64,000 nucleotides of DNA from Gyrodactylus bullatarudis (Eukaryota; Platyhelminthes; Monogenea; Gyrodactylidea; Gyrodactylidae): assembly GCA_012064415.1 (NCBI GenBank), contig SSNU01000026.1, positions 231,117-295,116 on the forward strand, in the 5' to 3' direction. Shown piece after piece: positions 24,201-34,023 of the stretch. Under the pieces are notes generated by a model, which was not told the DNA's origin, did no database searches, and saw nothing but the letters and a program-made list of their open reading frames with translations. Made by a program: the position numbers and the translations under genes. The stretch's first letter is position 1. Every line of letters starts with the position of its first letter.

Positions 24201-26050
24201 GGCTGATCGAAAGAGTTTTTCCAGGATCAAGATTAGACAAGAAAGCTGACTAGCACCGTCAAATTACAGACAGTTTCTCCATTTTTGAAAGAATTCGAAT
24301 TATTATTGAAATAATATTATTCGAAATTTTATTGATTTTCAAGTAGTGAAAAGGATCAAAAAATTGAAATTCATCTTCCAAACGATAATAAGGCTATGCA
24401 TAAGATAAGATCCAGTTGAATTTATTTTCTGAATAATCTTGGTCCTGAAAAACCTCTTGATCAACCTCCAACTTTCAGATCAATAGAAATTTTCAGTTCT
24501 AAGTTCGAAAAAAAAGATTTTGGCGCCAAATGGGAATTTGAAAAGTGGCCATATTTTCTCAATTTTTTTCTTTAACTGGTTAAAGTGGGCAACATGAGTA
24601 AGATTCTGAAAAATCTTTTAAAAATTCGAATTCTTGATGAAAATATCGAAATTTCTGTAAAGATCATAGATTCCCAACTTGATATAAAAACGGAAACTGA
24701 TAATTACCATCAAATTTTGACGGATTTTGAGCGATAAAAATTCCATTGAGAACTGTAAATTTGGCGCCAACTAGATATTCAAAAAATATTCTTAAATATC
24801 ACAAGGTATGATTCACAACTTCTTATGATTTGATACTGATGTAAAAAAGGGTTTTTTCTCAATTATTTCTTTATCAAGATTGCTGAGGTGATTCTAAAGG
24901 CATACTCTGGCTGTTCTGATGACTCAAACAAGGCAATAATTTACCAGTCGATACTATCAAATAAAAGTTCTGTTTCCACACTCAAACAAACTGCTATGTT
25001 GGCCTCAAAGGAGATTATTGAAAATTTGACAACACTGCCGACCAATCAAGATGAGCTATTCATTTGGGCCCGAATGTGTCATCTGAAGATGGCCAATTTG
25101 GCCGAGTCAATATTCCACGTTGTCAATAAGATAAATCGAGTTAACGAAAGCCAACAGGATAAATATTCACAACTTAATCTTTTATCCAAGACAAAGGACC
25201 TGGCCCTTGAGATTGTACGACTCTTGGAGGTATCAAAGTCTGGCCTAAATGATAATGGTAACTTTTTAAGACAAAAACTATCCCATTAGTTGTAGTTTTT
25301 TTTTAATTTATTCTCTCTAGGAAATAATTCAGACATGCAAAACCAAATGGTCGAGATGATATCAGCGAACGGGAAGCTTTTGGAAGAAATTCAAAAGTTG
25401 AATTCTCCCCTAAAATCGAATAGAAAGTCAATAGCGGTCGATAACAACCAACAGTCTATCGAATTTATCAATGAGATTATCCAGTTCCTTTCTGATAAAA
25501 CTAAGGATCTTGAAAAGCTTAAAACCAATCGAGTAGCCAGTATGTTCTTGTTTATCGCGTTATTACTTTTAAGTAGATTTTATTTTTTTTCTTATTTTTT
25601 ATTCAAATAGAGTTGAATGAAATATCATATACACAGAAAAATTCAGAGACAATTCACTACTTTGAGCAGATCCATTTCAAAATTGATGAACTTGACAAGA
25701 AGCTGAGTCAAAAGGATCGCTCAATAGCCCACTTGAATGATATGATCTTTGCACTTAGAGGCCTTATCAATGCAATTTTCATCAACATCCAACTGTTTCA
25801 GAGTCAATTCTTCAAAGAAAACTATCACATGGTCGAGGATGTCCTTGGTAACCTTGAGGAGATCCTCGTTGGCCTTTACAAAATGTTTAGCTCGATCAGG
25901 GAGATTATCATTCAATCACCAAAGTCTCCTCAACTTCCCGACATTAGTGCACCCGTAAAAATTGCCTCGAGGTCCTATCGGTTCTCTTCTAGAACAGTTA
26001 TTGATTCATTGAAGAAAATTGTCATTTCTTTTGAAGATACTGAAGAATGA
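807..26050 (+). CDS. TLN: Talin, 32 coding exons, about 2644 aa
   Basis: Talin links integrin tails to actin. Exons: 807-936, 961-1058, 1085-1623, 1677-1740, 1829-1933, 2955-3286, 6302-6378, 6442-6554, 9222-9627, 11384-11688, 12565-12729, 13219-13491, 14941-15135, 15214-15417, 15480-15734, 15799-15933, 15990-16292, 16401-16746, 16782-16888, 17942-18250, 18308-18594, 19514-20117, 20251-20547, 20609-20796, 21579-21852, 22227-22391, 22810-22914, 23354-23662, 23712-23918, 24879-25257, 25321-25539, 25611-26050. All joins keep frame and use GT/AG. Residues 1-423 align with the talin F0-F3 head (LHT/WLVHSKTLRQQ, KYFFSDQNVSDRDPIQL, ILFGISKESVYRVD, GYIDII). The remaining roughly 2200 residues are helical and poorly conserved, consistent with a talin rod. 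I could not find the C-terminal I/LWEQ actin-binding module; the last 200 residues look unrelated. Length is close to the usual 2540. AATAAA lies at 26131. Confidence 0.9.
1934..2954 (+). other. Talin intron 5 (1021 nt)
   Basis: No gene is seen. AT-rich DNA with homopolymer T tracts. A short stretch near 2822-2875 (GATAGCGAACGATTTGAAGC...) resembles one near 23160-23205 in another talin intron, so it is probably a degraded dispersed repeat. Confidence 0.6.
3744..4285. mobile_element. Palindromic MITE, subfamily B, 3'-truncated
   Basis: The left end begins TAAAGTTGGTTGATATGAAC and continues GGGAATCTATGATTTTTA. The two halves are inverted copies around about 4050: AAATCCCATTTTTTCAAACT at 3918 mirrors AAAAAATGGGATTTTGGCGC at 4224, and the segments with AGACAAGAAAGCCAAATA and TATTTGGCTTTCTTGTCT also pair. 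The outer right end is missing. It lies in talin intron 6. Confidence 0.7.
4286..6301 (+). other. Rest of talin intron 6
   Basis: Apart from the perfect hairpin at 5524-5670 I see no gene or complete element. A stretch at 6176-6240 containing ACATCGATGAAATGAAAACG is an inverted copy of a stretch at about 54963-55030, so it is a dispersed-repeat fragment. Confidence 0.5.
5524..5670. repeat. Perfect 63-bp inverted repeat (hairpin) with 21-nt loop
   Basis: The left arm 5524-5586 and right arm 5608-5670 are exact reverse complements over 63 bp by hand comparison; the loop is 5587-5607. The arms are less A+T-rich than the surroundings (GAAGGTAGGAGAAGACAGAC). RNA from either strand would fold into a perfect hairpin. 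It lies in talin intron 6. It is not part of the recognised palindromic families. Confidence 0.9.
6653..7733 (+). pseudogene. piggyBac transposase remnant, N-terminal part only
   Basis: The element starts at a TTAA (6649-6652) followed by CCCTTTAAGACCCAGCGGGT, a piggyBac-type end. The transposase frame begins with ATG at 7125 and an acidic N-terminus (IEDYNSDESEILDKEL), is stopped by TAG at 7239 and TGA about 13 codons later, then resumes in the same frame from 7293 to 7733. Recognisable piggyBac features are VTPEMINLLHSESEKYCLQT, IFMGIVRLPAFKMYW, RNRYQKLLQNLHFVDN and DKFWKIRPWL. All catalytic Asp segments and the Cys-rich tail are missing, and no matching right end is seen. It lies in talin intron 8 and is certainly non-functional. 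Confidence 0.8.
8640..8920. mobile_element. TTAA-flanked MITE with 81-bp terminal inverted repeats
   Basis: TTAA at 8640-8643 and 8917-8920 bracket a 273-bp element. The arms 8644-8724 and 8836-8916 are inverted copies with two mismatches (CCTACTAGCAAAGTGTGG at the ends). The interior 8725-8835 carries a hammerhead-ribozyme-like sequence on the minus strand. TTAA duplication is the hallmark of piggyBac-superfamily insertion, so it may be a non-autonomous relative. It lies in talin intron 8. Confidence 0.85.
8780..8846 (-). ncRNA. Hammerhead ribozyme, type I, one core change
   Basis: On the minus strand: GGTGTA, CTGACGT, stem-loop GTCCTAATAAGGAC, GAAA, CGCG, TC, TACATC. GGTGTA pairs with TACATC (stem I) and outer CTCAC pairs with GTGAG. 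The stem II helix and GAAA strand are intact, and the cleavage triplet is GTC. The core strand should be CUGANGA; here the final A (A9) is T, so activity is probably weak or lost. It is antisense to talin. Confidence 0.65.
9920..10565. mobile_element. Palindromic MITE, subfamily B
   Basis: Begins TAAAGTTGGTTGATATGAAG, followed by ATCAAGAATTCGAATTTG. The right half is the inverted copy (AAAAATGGGATTTTGGCCCG; ATATCGAGATTTCTGTAAAA) and stops short of the outer end. Peptides readable on both strands here are by-products of the palindrome, not genes. It lies in talin intron 9. Confidence 0.65.
11850..12511. mobile_element. TTAA-flanked MITE, copy 1 (662 bp)
   Basis: TTAA at 11846-11849 and 12512-12515. 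The right end reads TGGTATCGAAAGGG; the left end is a decayed match (CCATAATCGATACCA). The interior is nearly the same as the element at 48154-48835. A 20-bp perfect palindrome, AGAGGTCATATATGACCTCT, lies just inside the right end. It lies in talin intron 10. Confidence 0.85.
12797..13160. mobile_element. Palindromic MITE, subfamily B, partial
   Basis: The TTTTTTCATCAAGATATCG start and the mirrored TGGGATTTTGGCGCCAAATC near the end are subfamily-B arm sequences. Both outer ends are missing. It lies in talin intron 11. Confidence 0.5.
13826..14428. mobile_element. Possible MITE with TTACTAGGGCCTC ends
   Basis: The left end TTACTAGGGCCTCAAAAATA and right end TTTTTCGAGGCTCTAGTAA are imperfect inverted copies 603 bp apart, with AATAGTAC just inside both. 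Similar half-sites occur near 16930 and 48950. It lies in talin intron 12. A repeat at 13752-13815 in the same intron is shared with 60342-60405. Confidence 0.45.
17039..17784. mobile_element. Palindromic MITE, subfamily A (746 bp)
   Basis: Between TA dinucleotides. Left arm AAGCTAATCGACATGAAGAT, then TTTTTCTCCGGATTCACAGA; right arm TGTGAATCCGGAGAAAACAT, ending ATGTTAATTAGGTT. The arms extend close to the centre, so the entire element is an imperfect palindrome. It makes up most of talin intron 19. Confidence 0.8.
19047..19447. mobile_element. Palindromic MITE, subfamily A, internally deleted (401 bp)
   Basis: Starts AAGCTAGCTGACACGAAGAT after a TA and ends ATGTCAATTAGGTT before a TA. The right portion closely matches the outer half of the element at 17039-17784, but the left arm is shorter. 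It lies in talin intron 21. Confidence 0.75.
21265..21425 (+). mobile_element. TTAA element with hammerhead, 3'-truncated copy
   Basis: TTAA (21261-21264) is followed by CCTACTAGTCAGAGTGTGGT, like the end of the 8640-8920 element. The interior, here in plus orientation, matches the reverse complement of the interior of that element for more than 100 nt. The right inverted repeat is not found. It lies in talin intron 24. Confidence 0.75.
21298..21352 (+). ncRNA. Hammerhead ribozyme, type I, intact consensus core
   Basis: The core is complete: CTGACGA (21311-21317), stem II GTCCT-AATT-AGGAC (21318-21331), GAAA (21332-21335), minimal stem III TGCG, then TC with cleavage expected after C21341. 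Stem I is GGTGTA (21305-21310) with TACATC (21342-21347), extended by TGGC (21298-21301) with GCCA (21349-21352) across a TAT/T internal loop. Minimal stem III type I hammerheads are known from animal repeats such as schistosome satellite/SINE-like DNA. It lies in sense orientation in a talin intron. No activity is shown here; the structure was folded by hand. Confidence 0.85.
21941..22135. mobile_element. Subfamily A MITE fragment
   Basis: GGCTAGTTGACATGAAGATG and TTTTTCTCCGGATTCACAGG match the subfamily-A left arm; a further fragment near 22080 matches its interior. Both ends are degraded. It lies in talin intron 25. Confidence 0.5.
22392..23353 (+). other. Talin introns 26 and 27 around exon 22810-22914
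   Basis: No gene other than the 105-nt talin exon at 22810-22914. In intron 27, 23018-23085 (TTACCTGACTGGATGTTATC) matches 60186-60250, so it is a dispersed repeat. The short inverted pair TCTGTAGAAAAAGA / TCTTTTTCTACAGA around 23085-23125 could form a hairpin. Confidence 0.5.
23976..24690. mobile_element. Palindromic MITE, subfamily B
   Basis: Left arm ATTTCGATATTTTCATCAAG and ACTCATGTTGCCCACTTTTA; right arm mirrors it (GTGGGCAACATGAGTAAGAT; TTCTTGATGAAAATATCGAA; ATAGATTCCCAACTTGATAT). The outermost left end is worn. It fills talin intron 29. Confidence 0.7.
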
Positions 26051-27470
26051 GGAGGAAACCTTCAGATTTTATTTGTATTTATATTGCAAGAAAACTGTAA
26101 TTTTATTTGTCAACACATTTTTTAGCAGAAAATAAAATTTGTTCATTTTCACATGGTGTTTTTCAGAAAACTATGTAAAAGACTTTGAGGTAGAAGTGAA
26201 TCGCAAGCGAGTCACCCAAGTTTTTATGTTATTTAAGAAACGCTGGCTTGTTTAACTACAGCTTAGAAATGCTTTAAGAAATCTTGATGATCACATATGA
26301 ATGGCGTATAGAAAAACGTTTCACGGTAATTTCATGATGGTTCCTGTGAACTTACAAATGTAACAAACCTATCCCTCTCCTCTCTGCCTCTTTTAAGTTG
26401 AGAAAAATAATTAATAGCTACTATAAAGTAGGTTCATAAGTGTTCAACTTTCAAAAAAATTAAAATTCACTCCATTTTAATCCATTGGATGAAGAATTTT
26501 CTGCTGATTCTTTCTATCTAATACAAAGACCAATTATTGTCTCATAATTTATGAGTCATAAAGCACTAGCGAACATTGGAGCAGTTTTGATTTTGGATTT
26601 AAAAAATGATTTTTCTCTTTATTTGACTTTTACCTCCTCCCCTTTCTTACACCCACAATTGGCGTTTGTAAGATAACTTGAGTGAATTTTTATTTTTGGA
26701 AAGTTGGACACTCATAAGCCTACTTTATAGTACCATTGCATATTTTTTGCTACATATCTTCATCCTTTTCTGAAAATGGGTATCAGAACAACAAGAAATT
26801 TTAATTTAATTCATGAATACAGCTTCTTTTCTAGGCAAAAGCGTCCAAATCGGCAAATCGCCCGAATAGTTGTTCGGGGAAAAAAAAGTTTATATTTCTC
26901 TAGTTACTAGGGTCTATGTTAGTATCTAAACTCTGAGTGATTAAGATGATACCTTTTCAGATTTTATCATATGAATCATTATCGTTGGTGACATTATTTT
27001 TGAAGAGAAAAGTGAACGCCTTAATTTTTGGCATAATCTGTGTGACACTTGGTAACAAGATTATGATTGCTGGTGACAGCCTCTTTATTGAGAATTGTAA
27101 ATTTTACAAATACACTTGAATCATTTTGACACAGTGACACTCAAAATTCTAAAAAGTGGAAATTTTTCATTGTACTTGCTTTAAGCGAATTTACTGAAAT
27201 CAATACTTTTTTTCGTTATTATGTGATTACTTATAAGTAGATTGAAAATTTAATTGCGCTATTTTCAAAAGTATCATCTCTCTGAATCTTGAGTTGATTT
27301 CACCATGTTTTGCTCTTAGAATTTACCAAGTCCTGTTTATAAAAATTCCCGACTTTAGCTTTACAATACAGGATGAAATAATGCTAGTGTTTTCAGGAAA
27401 CCTTTTATATAGACTGAAAAAGATACTTAATTGATTATGGCCTCTATTGATTCTTGTTGTGGCTCAATTC
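26051..27470. other. Talin 3' UTR and intergenic DNA
   Basis: A polyadenylation signal AATAAA at 26131-26136 lies 81 nt after the talin stop. No further gene is supported. One MITE (26419-26732) is listed separately. Confidence 0.5.
26419..26732. mobile_element. MITE with TACTATAAAGTAGG ends (314 bp)
   Basis: The left end TACTATAAAGTAGGTTCATA and right end TATGAGCCTACTTTATAGTA-type sequence are inverted copies for about 55 bp with scattered mismatches, continuing into TTCAACTTTC / GAAAGTTGGA. The middle is unrelated. No transposase is present. Confidence 0.7.
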
Positions 27471-27474
27471 TTGG

Positions 27475-27888
27475 CGCCAATTTGAAAAACCTCAATATTT
27501 ATCTAAAAAATGCTTTTCTTTCTAGAAAACTTTTGTGAGCTGAATTTCGATTTCTTGATCACTCCTTGAAAATCAATCAAGTTTAGATGATTAAAAATCC
27601 CTTAAAAACAGTGGAACTTTCGTAAAGTTGACAGTGATATCCAGTTTTCCATTCTAATTGAGATCATGAAAGACTTCTTTTGAGCAAACATTCACTTCCA
27701 AATCAATCAAGTTCGAAAATTAAAATTTTAAAAATACCTTTTTTTTCAGAATTTTTTCGCTTCAAATCTTGATACTAGGCAATTTGATTAGGACTCCAAA
27801 AAAATCTTTAACTAATTTGAATTCTTGATGAAAAAATCGATATTCTTGTAAAAATCCCAACATCATATATCAACTTTGCTTTTGATCT
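27475..27888. mobile_element. Palindromic MITE fragment, divergent subfamily B
   Basis: CTTGGCGCCAATTTGAAAAA at the left and TTCTTGATGAAAAAATCGAT near the right are subfamily-B arm pieces. The copy is eroded, with unclear ends, and directly abuts the next element. Confidence 0.4.
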
Positions 27889-27890
27889 CA

Positions 27891-28594
27891 GCCTAATTGA
27901 CATGAAGATGAGAATTTACCTTTGCTTTTAAAAACTCAATATTTTTCTCCGGAAAGTTGGGAAAAAATTTATTTTTCGAATTCAATGGAAAAATCAGCCA
28001 ATAAGTTGTGCAAATTGAAAAAGATTTGTGAAAAAAATCAATCTGACCAAAATAGGGTTGTTTTTGGAATTTCGAAAATGCAAATTTGAACATTTTCAGT
28101 TTTTAAACTTTTTATTGATTACGAAGATTTTAGGCAGTTAAATGGAGATATTCGCGATCAGAATTAGACGAAGGATTCAAATTGGGCCGTGGAGAAAGAT
28201 AGGAATCTACTGTTTTCAAGAAAAAGTTAAACTTTTAAATTTTGGATAATCCCCCTTCGTGATAATCAATAAATTCAAATTTTCCGATTTCACACCATAA
28301 TGAAGAATTTCTGTGAATTTCCGCAGCTGAATTCGAATTCTTTGTCAAATGTTGGTCCTAAAGATCTGCATTTAACTGTTTTGAATCTTTGAAATCGATA
28401 AAAATTTTGGTTTCGAAAGATGAAAAAGTGGAAATTTGGTGCATTTACGAAATTCGAAAAACGGTCTAATTTTCCCCAACTTATTGGCAGATTTTATTAT
28501 GGAATTCGAAAAATAATTTTTTTCCTGACTTCCGGAGAAAAATATCGAGTTTTTTGTAAAAAATGTAAATTCTTATCTTCATGTCAATTAGGTT
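27891..28594. mobile_element. Palindromic MITE, subfamily A (704 bp)
   Basis: Starts CCTAATTGACATGAAGATGA with TTTTTCTCCGGAAAGTTGGG inside, and ends CTTCATGTCAATTAGGTT before TA, with the mirrored CTTCCGGAGAAAAATATCGA. The palindrome spans the full element. Confidence 0.8.
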
Positions 28595-28598
28595 TATA

Positions 28599-29302
28599 CA
28601 CCTAGTTAATATGAAGATGGGAATTTATGCTTTTTACAGAATTATGAATTTTTTCACCAAGAAATCGAATTTGATCAAGATTTTTTGGAATCTAGATCGT
28701 AGATTCCACTTTCAGGATCTGAAGAAAAAAATCAAATTTTAAGAAAGTTATGGCATATTTCAAATCTAGCGATGGCGCCGGATTCCCATTTTTTTGAACT
28801 TTGAGTTGATAATTTTTGTTGATATAAAAGTGAGAGAGTGATCAAAAGTTGATTTTTAGGATCACGATTAGTCAAAGAAATCAAATATGCTGATTCAGAT
28901 TTTGAGAATCCACCCCTCTTCTTGTTAAAATCAAATTTTGATTTTTTGAACATTTTCACTACTTGAAAATCGATGAAATTTTGATGATTCAAGATCCCTG
29001 GAAATTGGCGAGTCCATTGAAATTTTCATAGTCATAATCGGTTTCTTTGACTAATCATGATCCTAAAAATCAACTTTTGACCACTCTCTCACTTTTAATT
29101 CAACAAAAATTATTAACTCAAAGTTCAAAAAAATGCGAATCCGGCTCCATCGCTAGATTTGAAATATGCCATAACTTTCCTGATCCTGAAAGTGGAACCT
29201 ACGATCTAGATTCCAAAAAATCTTGATCAAATTCGATTTCTTGGTGAAAAATTTCATAATTTTGTAAAAAGCATAAATTCCCATCTTCATGTCAATTAGG
29301 TT
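28599..29302. mobile_element. Palindromic MITE, A-type ends with B-like core (704 bp)
   Basis: Left CACCTAGTTAATATGAAGAT, right CATCTTCATGTCAATTAGGT then TA. The arms pair closely, for example ATCGATGAAATTTTGATG around the centre and GGATCACGATTAGTCAAAGA / TTTGACTAATCATGATCC. It sits 4 bp after the preceding element, and looks like a recombinant between the two subfamilies. Confidence 0.75.
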
Positions 29303-29304
29303 TA

Positions 29305-31582
29305 TATGTCCATTTTCAAATTTTTTTGAACCTTTATAACTCTACCAGTTTCATAGGTTTCTGGATCAATTAAAGTTTAAATTGAAGCCCACAATGTGAA
29401 CTTCATATCAACCAGGTTTACATAGCTCGAGGAAAAATAAGATGCTTCGTTAATTGTACAAGACACTGTCAGATGAATACGAAATTTCTTGGTTTTTATA
29501 TCTGAAAGGTATGAAAACATGAAGAAGAAGAAGAGCATAGTCATCGTCTATAGAGTTAAAGAGATATACAGAGAGTTTGATGAGCAGTGCTCGGCTAATT
29601 TATGATGTTCAACAGTGGGTGTAGTTTTTAAAATATGCAGTCTCTATGAATGGAATAGAAGAAGAGACCCACTAATACCACTACCATTAGAATAATAATG
29701 CATCAATGAGAAATGAAGAAAGAAAAAATTAATCGAAAAGAAAAAAAGGGGGTTACATACCCCATACACATACGCACACGCACAAGCAAGCATGATGGAT
29801 AAACAGACAGTTATCACATCTATTATTATTCTATGAGAGAAGGAATCATCTCTCATAGCAAAAGCAAGCACACAAATTATAGATCAAAATTTTCATCAAA
29901 AAAAATTCTTCTCTGAAATGAATGTGTGTAGTAATTTTATTATAATCTATTGGATATATGCAGGCATATACTCCTGACCAATGAAAATCAACTATCCATA
30001 TTTTCACTACTATTACACATGAATGAATATTTTATTCTTAGGGGGTTAATTTTATTTCTGTTTTTTGTCGGTGTGCTTTTTCTCCTTCTTATACATTTAC
30101 AATGCATAGGTATAAAAGAGTATGATTTATTGACCAAATATATATTCACCTATTATTACCCCCTTTTTATAAATATATAATAATATCTTATGTAAAGTAG
30201 ACTGGAATTGTGATCCTTTTTTTGCCTTGACTAAAAATATTATTACAATAGATACATATATATATAACTTTTATATATATCTATTATAGATTTATATATG
30301 AATAATATATAAGAGAGTGTGTATGCATAGAAATTAAAATGTGTCTATCTAACCATCAATTCATTCCTACATTTGGATAAACGAATTCTTTGCCAATTTC
30401 ACAATTGTGTGCATCACTTGAAAACAACACAGAATACGGCGTGGGGAAAAAAGAGGATTCTATCTATTCATACATTTCATATCTATATATGATATAAAAC
30501 TATCCTAAAAATATAGGAAAATATTTACGGACCAATCAGAATATTCTTAAATTCCAATTTGTACGCTGTTCTTTCCAGAGAAAATACACCTGCAAGTTTT
30601 CACTTTTGATATTTTTTTTCTAAACATAAACTTTTGTAGTAGTCTTTTAGTAAAATATTGAGAAAATCTATATTATCCCTTCATTGAAAAATTTTCTTGA
30701 ATGGGTTGAGTATTTTTTTTATCAATTTGCGTAGATTTCAATGTAAGAAATTCTTCCTTAAAAATTCCTTAATTTTTCTATTCATTCATTCATTCTGGTT
30801 TTCTGTTTTTTGGTGAGTGTTTCTCTGAATTCTACCCTTAATCAATTTTATTTCCCCATATTTGTATTTTACGTTTACAAATCTGAGATTTGAAATTTGA
30901 TAACAACTATTATCTTTAGAAAGTGAAGAATATTCTTAGATTTCTAATGACGCTATTTTCTGCGTGCATTTAGGTAAGGTTACCCAAATCAATAATCCCA
31001 AAGAAATGTATTCAAGTCTTTCATGATACACAGAAAGCATGTATTTCTTCTTGAAATACAAACCCTCTCTTCTATGATTGTTTCTAATATTTGTGAGAGA
31101 ACATGCAAACAAAGTTACTGCATTCTATCGATAGCATACAAACACACCGAGAGATTTTGTTTGTATGCATTCATAATTCATGTAGAAAAATTTGAAGAGA
31201 GAGATGTTTGTGTGTCTGTCTTACTATCCTTAATGCATTCAATCTATAGTCTTTAGAATATGTGCGCCTAAAAAAAGAACACGATATCAATCGATATAGA
31301 TGACATTTTTGGCAATTCTGCACTCTAACACGGATGACTGCTTATGCTTTCTACCAACATACATCATCCATTACATGTATAATATACCAATGGATACATT
31401 AACAATAGATCAAGATCCATGCTAAAAATAATAATAATAGAGGTTTTGTAAATTTTATCCTCAAAATCTGTAGAAAATCCAGTTGATTAGATGCAAATAA
31501 TATGAAACCTAAGCAAGCATGCTACTACTGAGAAATCTATTTGAGTTAATTTATTATCGATTAATGATCTTTCTCTTTACAG
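29305..31582. other. Intergenic DNA and probable 5' region of the zinc-finger gene
   Basis: No coding sequence is recognised. Low-complexity TA-rich runs (about 30238-30310) and an ACACACGCACACG tract (29760s) occur. A good donor (TAG|GTAAGG, GT at 30974) upstream and the strong acceptor ending at 31582, directly before the ATG, suggest a 5' UTR exon ending at 30973 and a 609-nt intron. This is inference. Confidence 0.4.
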
Positions 31583-33727
31583 ATGTCTGATCCAGTTAGT
31601 GATCTCCAGGAAGAGAATAAACTCTCAGATTTATTGATAAAAAATGTCCTTCCTCCATTTGAGAAGGAGTTAGTCCTCCAGAGTATCTTGGTCTATCAAA
31701 TAGATGGCGAAGAGAAAAAGTGTATTCTAATTAACAGAACCCTGGAGAAGCAAAAGAAGGCTGAAAAGATACTGAAGAAAGAAACTGAACTCAATAATAA
31801 CGATTGTAGTTCGGTTAAGGAAAACACTGATGAAGAAGGCTTATCAAATAAAATGCCTACTCTTGCAGAACAGGACATGTGCAATTCACGGAGGAAGCGA
31901 AAGATTAACCGGCCAACGCGGATTCCACAAATGAATGAAATCGATCAAATTCAACAACTCCAATCCATTGTAAAGGAAGAGGAAGACAGTGAGATGGACG
32001 TTGATGGCCAAATTAAACCTCTATCTGATTCTAGGGATAATTGCAAAGATGTTATAGTATTAGATGAGAAAAATAACCGAATAATTATTGAGAATAATCA
32101 GGCAGACGATACTTTGACTTTGCCGATGGAGACCTTGTCTTCATCCCCGATTCAGACTGATGAAAGTCAACAGAAACTATTCAGTGAAATTCTCAATATT
32201 GATCAGTTACTTGCCTTACAATCTGGGAATAATAACAGTCAACTTTCTGGCAATTCTATCACGTCAAATAATCATGGTAATTTAACAAACATTTCCAATG
32301 CAGTGGATAAAGGTTCCCTCACAAATATTTTATATCCGAATACTTTGAACTTGTTAGAGTCAGTTAATAAGCAAAGCTTGGCCCCTCTCTTGGCCACATC
32401 AATCCTTCAGACAACAAACATTTCCCAAATAACCATGGATAGTATGAAACAATCCTCTTCACTTAATAATAACAATAATTGCTCACCCCTCGACTTGAGT
32501 AATAATATTCAATCAAATAATAATGAGAAAGCATTGAACACGATCCATTTGACAGCATCAACTCATAATGTAACACCTTTGACATTCCTTCAGACCACCT
32601 CGACGCCTACAACAGCCAATGGAATGCCAAGACCAATTCGTCCTCGTCTTTCACACTTTACAATGATTCAAGCACCGGGAAAGAATGGCAACATTATGCA
32701 TTTACAACAACAGCAGGTCTCGAATGCTTCCACAAATCAGAATAACTCAACATCCTCTAGTCTGATTGGCAGTTTATTCAATAATATAAGTGTATTCCCT
32801 ACGAGTAATGCCAATGGAGCATTTGGCCATCAACTTCCCACTACAACAGCTATAAACATATCGTCATTGCAGGGGAAAAATATCAATTTTACTCATCATA
32901 GTAATAATAATAATAACAGTAAGCCAGTCGCAACGACAAATGGATGCCTGCAGGCTATAAAAAAGCCAATCTTATCGACAAATCAATTCCCGAATAAACT
33001 TCCATTGCCAATAAATGTGACCAAAGTACTTAACAACAATGCCAATGTCATTAATGCCAATAATAGTAATAAGCTCTTACAGGGTACCCCGAGAGGTGAT
33101 GAGAAGCTTGATGATAGCATGTGTCAGTCAAGGCGATATGCAAAGTCTTTTGTATGCAATCAGTGCAAATCAATATTTACCTCATTGAGTGCTCTCTGTG
33201 AACATACATTTGCTGTTCATAAGTCATTTCGATGTACAATATGCGATGCACAATTCACTCAACGTTCAAATCTACAACGACATAGTCTCCGTCATGTCGG
33301 CTTCAAGCCATTCATTTGTAATATTTGTTCAAAGGCCTATTATCGAAAGGATCATCTAGTGAGACATATTGAGTTATCACATCCTGGAGCAAATCCAAGG
33401 GTTAGCATAACAGTGAAACTGAGTTCAGCTGAATGTTTAGACTTTCTGGAAAGGAATCCACCGGCTGACTCTGCCCTAAATATCCAAATGGGCCATGAAG
33501 ATACCCTAAAGGCTCAGATGGAAATTATGAAAGTTGATGAATTTCCTAGTGACGAGGAACTCATGGATGATTCACAACTTGACGATGACACTGAAGATCA
33601 AGGAGAAGTCAAGACTAAGCTGATGAAAATTGACGAAGATGAAGACCATGAGGTCATCCACAAGGAAAAGACTACATTTAAGGACTTTAAGACAGTTGAA
33701 CCAGTCAAACTAGACAGTACGTGTTGA
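31583..33727 (+). CDS. C2H2 zinc-finger protein (three fingers), 714 aa
   Basis: A single coding exon; the ATG lies directly after a strong acceptor (CTCTTTACAG). The first 520 residues are low-complexity, rich in Asn, Ser, Thr and Gln, with a CSPLDLS stretch that resembles a PxDLS CtBP-binding motif. Three adjacent C2H2 fingers follow at about residues 525-602: CNQC-x12-H-x4-H, CTIC-x12-H-x3-H and CNIC-x12-H-x4-H. The second and third are joined by a shortened TGEKP-like linker (VGFKPF). Right after comes a conserved-looking tail, VSITVKLSSAECLDFLERN, then an acidic C-terminus. It is probably a nuclear DNA-binding regulator; I cannot name the orthologue. A candidate polyadenylation signal lies at 33936. 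Confidence 0.85.
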   Translation: MSDPVSDLQEENKLSDLLIKNVLPPFEKELVLQSILVYQIDGEEKKCILINRTLEKQKKAEKILKKETELNNNDCSSVKENTDEEGLSNKMPTLAEQDMCNSRRKRKINRPTRIPQMNEIDQIQQLQSIVKEEEDSEMDVDGQIKPLSDSRDNCKDVIVLDEKNNRIIIENNQADDTLTLPMETLSSSPIQTDESQQKLFSEILNIDQLLALQSGNNNSQLSGNSITSNNHGNLTNISNAVDKGSLTNILYPNTLNLLESVNKQSLAPLLATSILQTTNISQITMDSMKQSSSLNNNNNCSPLDLSNNIQSNNNEKALNTIHLTASTHNVTPLTFLQTTSTPTTANGMPRPIRPRLSHFTMIQAPGKNGNIMHLQQQQVSNASTNQNNSTSSSLIGSLFNNISVFPTSNANGAFGHQLPTTTAINISSLQGKNINFTHHSNNNNNSKPVATTNGCLQAIKKPILSTNQFPNKLPLPINVTKVLNNNANVINANNSNKLLQGTPRGDEKLDDSMCQSRRYAKSFVCNQCKSIFTSLSALCEHTFAVHKSFRCTICDAQFTQRSNLQRHSLRHVGFKPFICNICSKAYYRKDHLVRHIELSHPGANPRVSITVKLSSAECLDFLERNPPADSALNIQMGHEDTLKAQMEIMKVDEFPSDEELMDDSQLDDDTEDQGEVKTKLMKIDEDEDHEVIHKEKTTFKDFKTVEPVKLDSTC

Positions 33728-34023
33728 TTTAAAATTTCAACAACTTATAATCTGAAACATAACCCAAAAATTAAAACAAAAACGCGCGTTCTTTTTGTAC
33801 ATATTATTAAAATGATTTTTATTGTTAAATATAATTTTTTTTAATTTGATAACATCTTCTAATAATGATAGCAATAGTTTAAAGTTTTTGGTTTGATTGA
33901 AGGATAACCATGGCAAGGAAATTTACTTATCGCAGAATAAATACTACGGAAAAATCACCTATTGAATGTTAGATTTTCACAAAATTATCAATGAATAGTG
34001 CAGCACCTTTACTTACAAAGGTT

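Noticed and set aside
30230..30310. TA-rich run resembling a clustered repeat or array
   Set aside because: Simple-sequence DNA without regular spacers. No CRISPR-like array exists, and none is expected in an animal genome.
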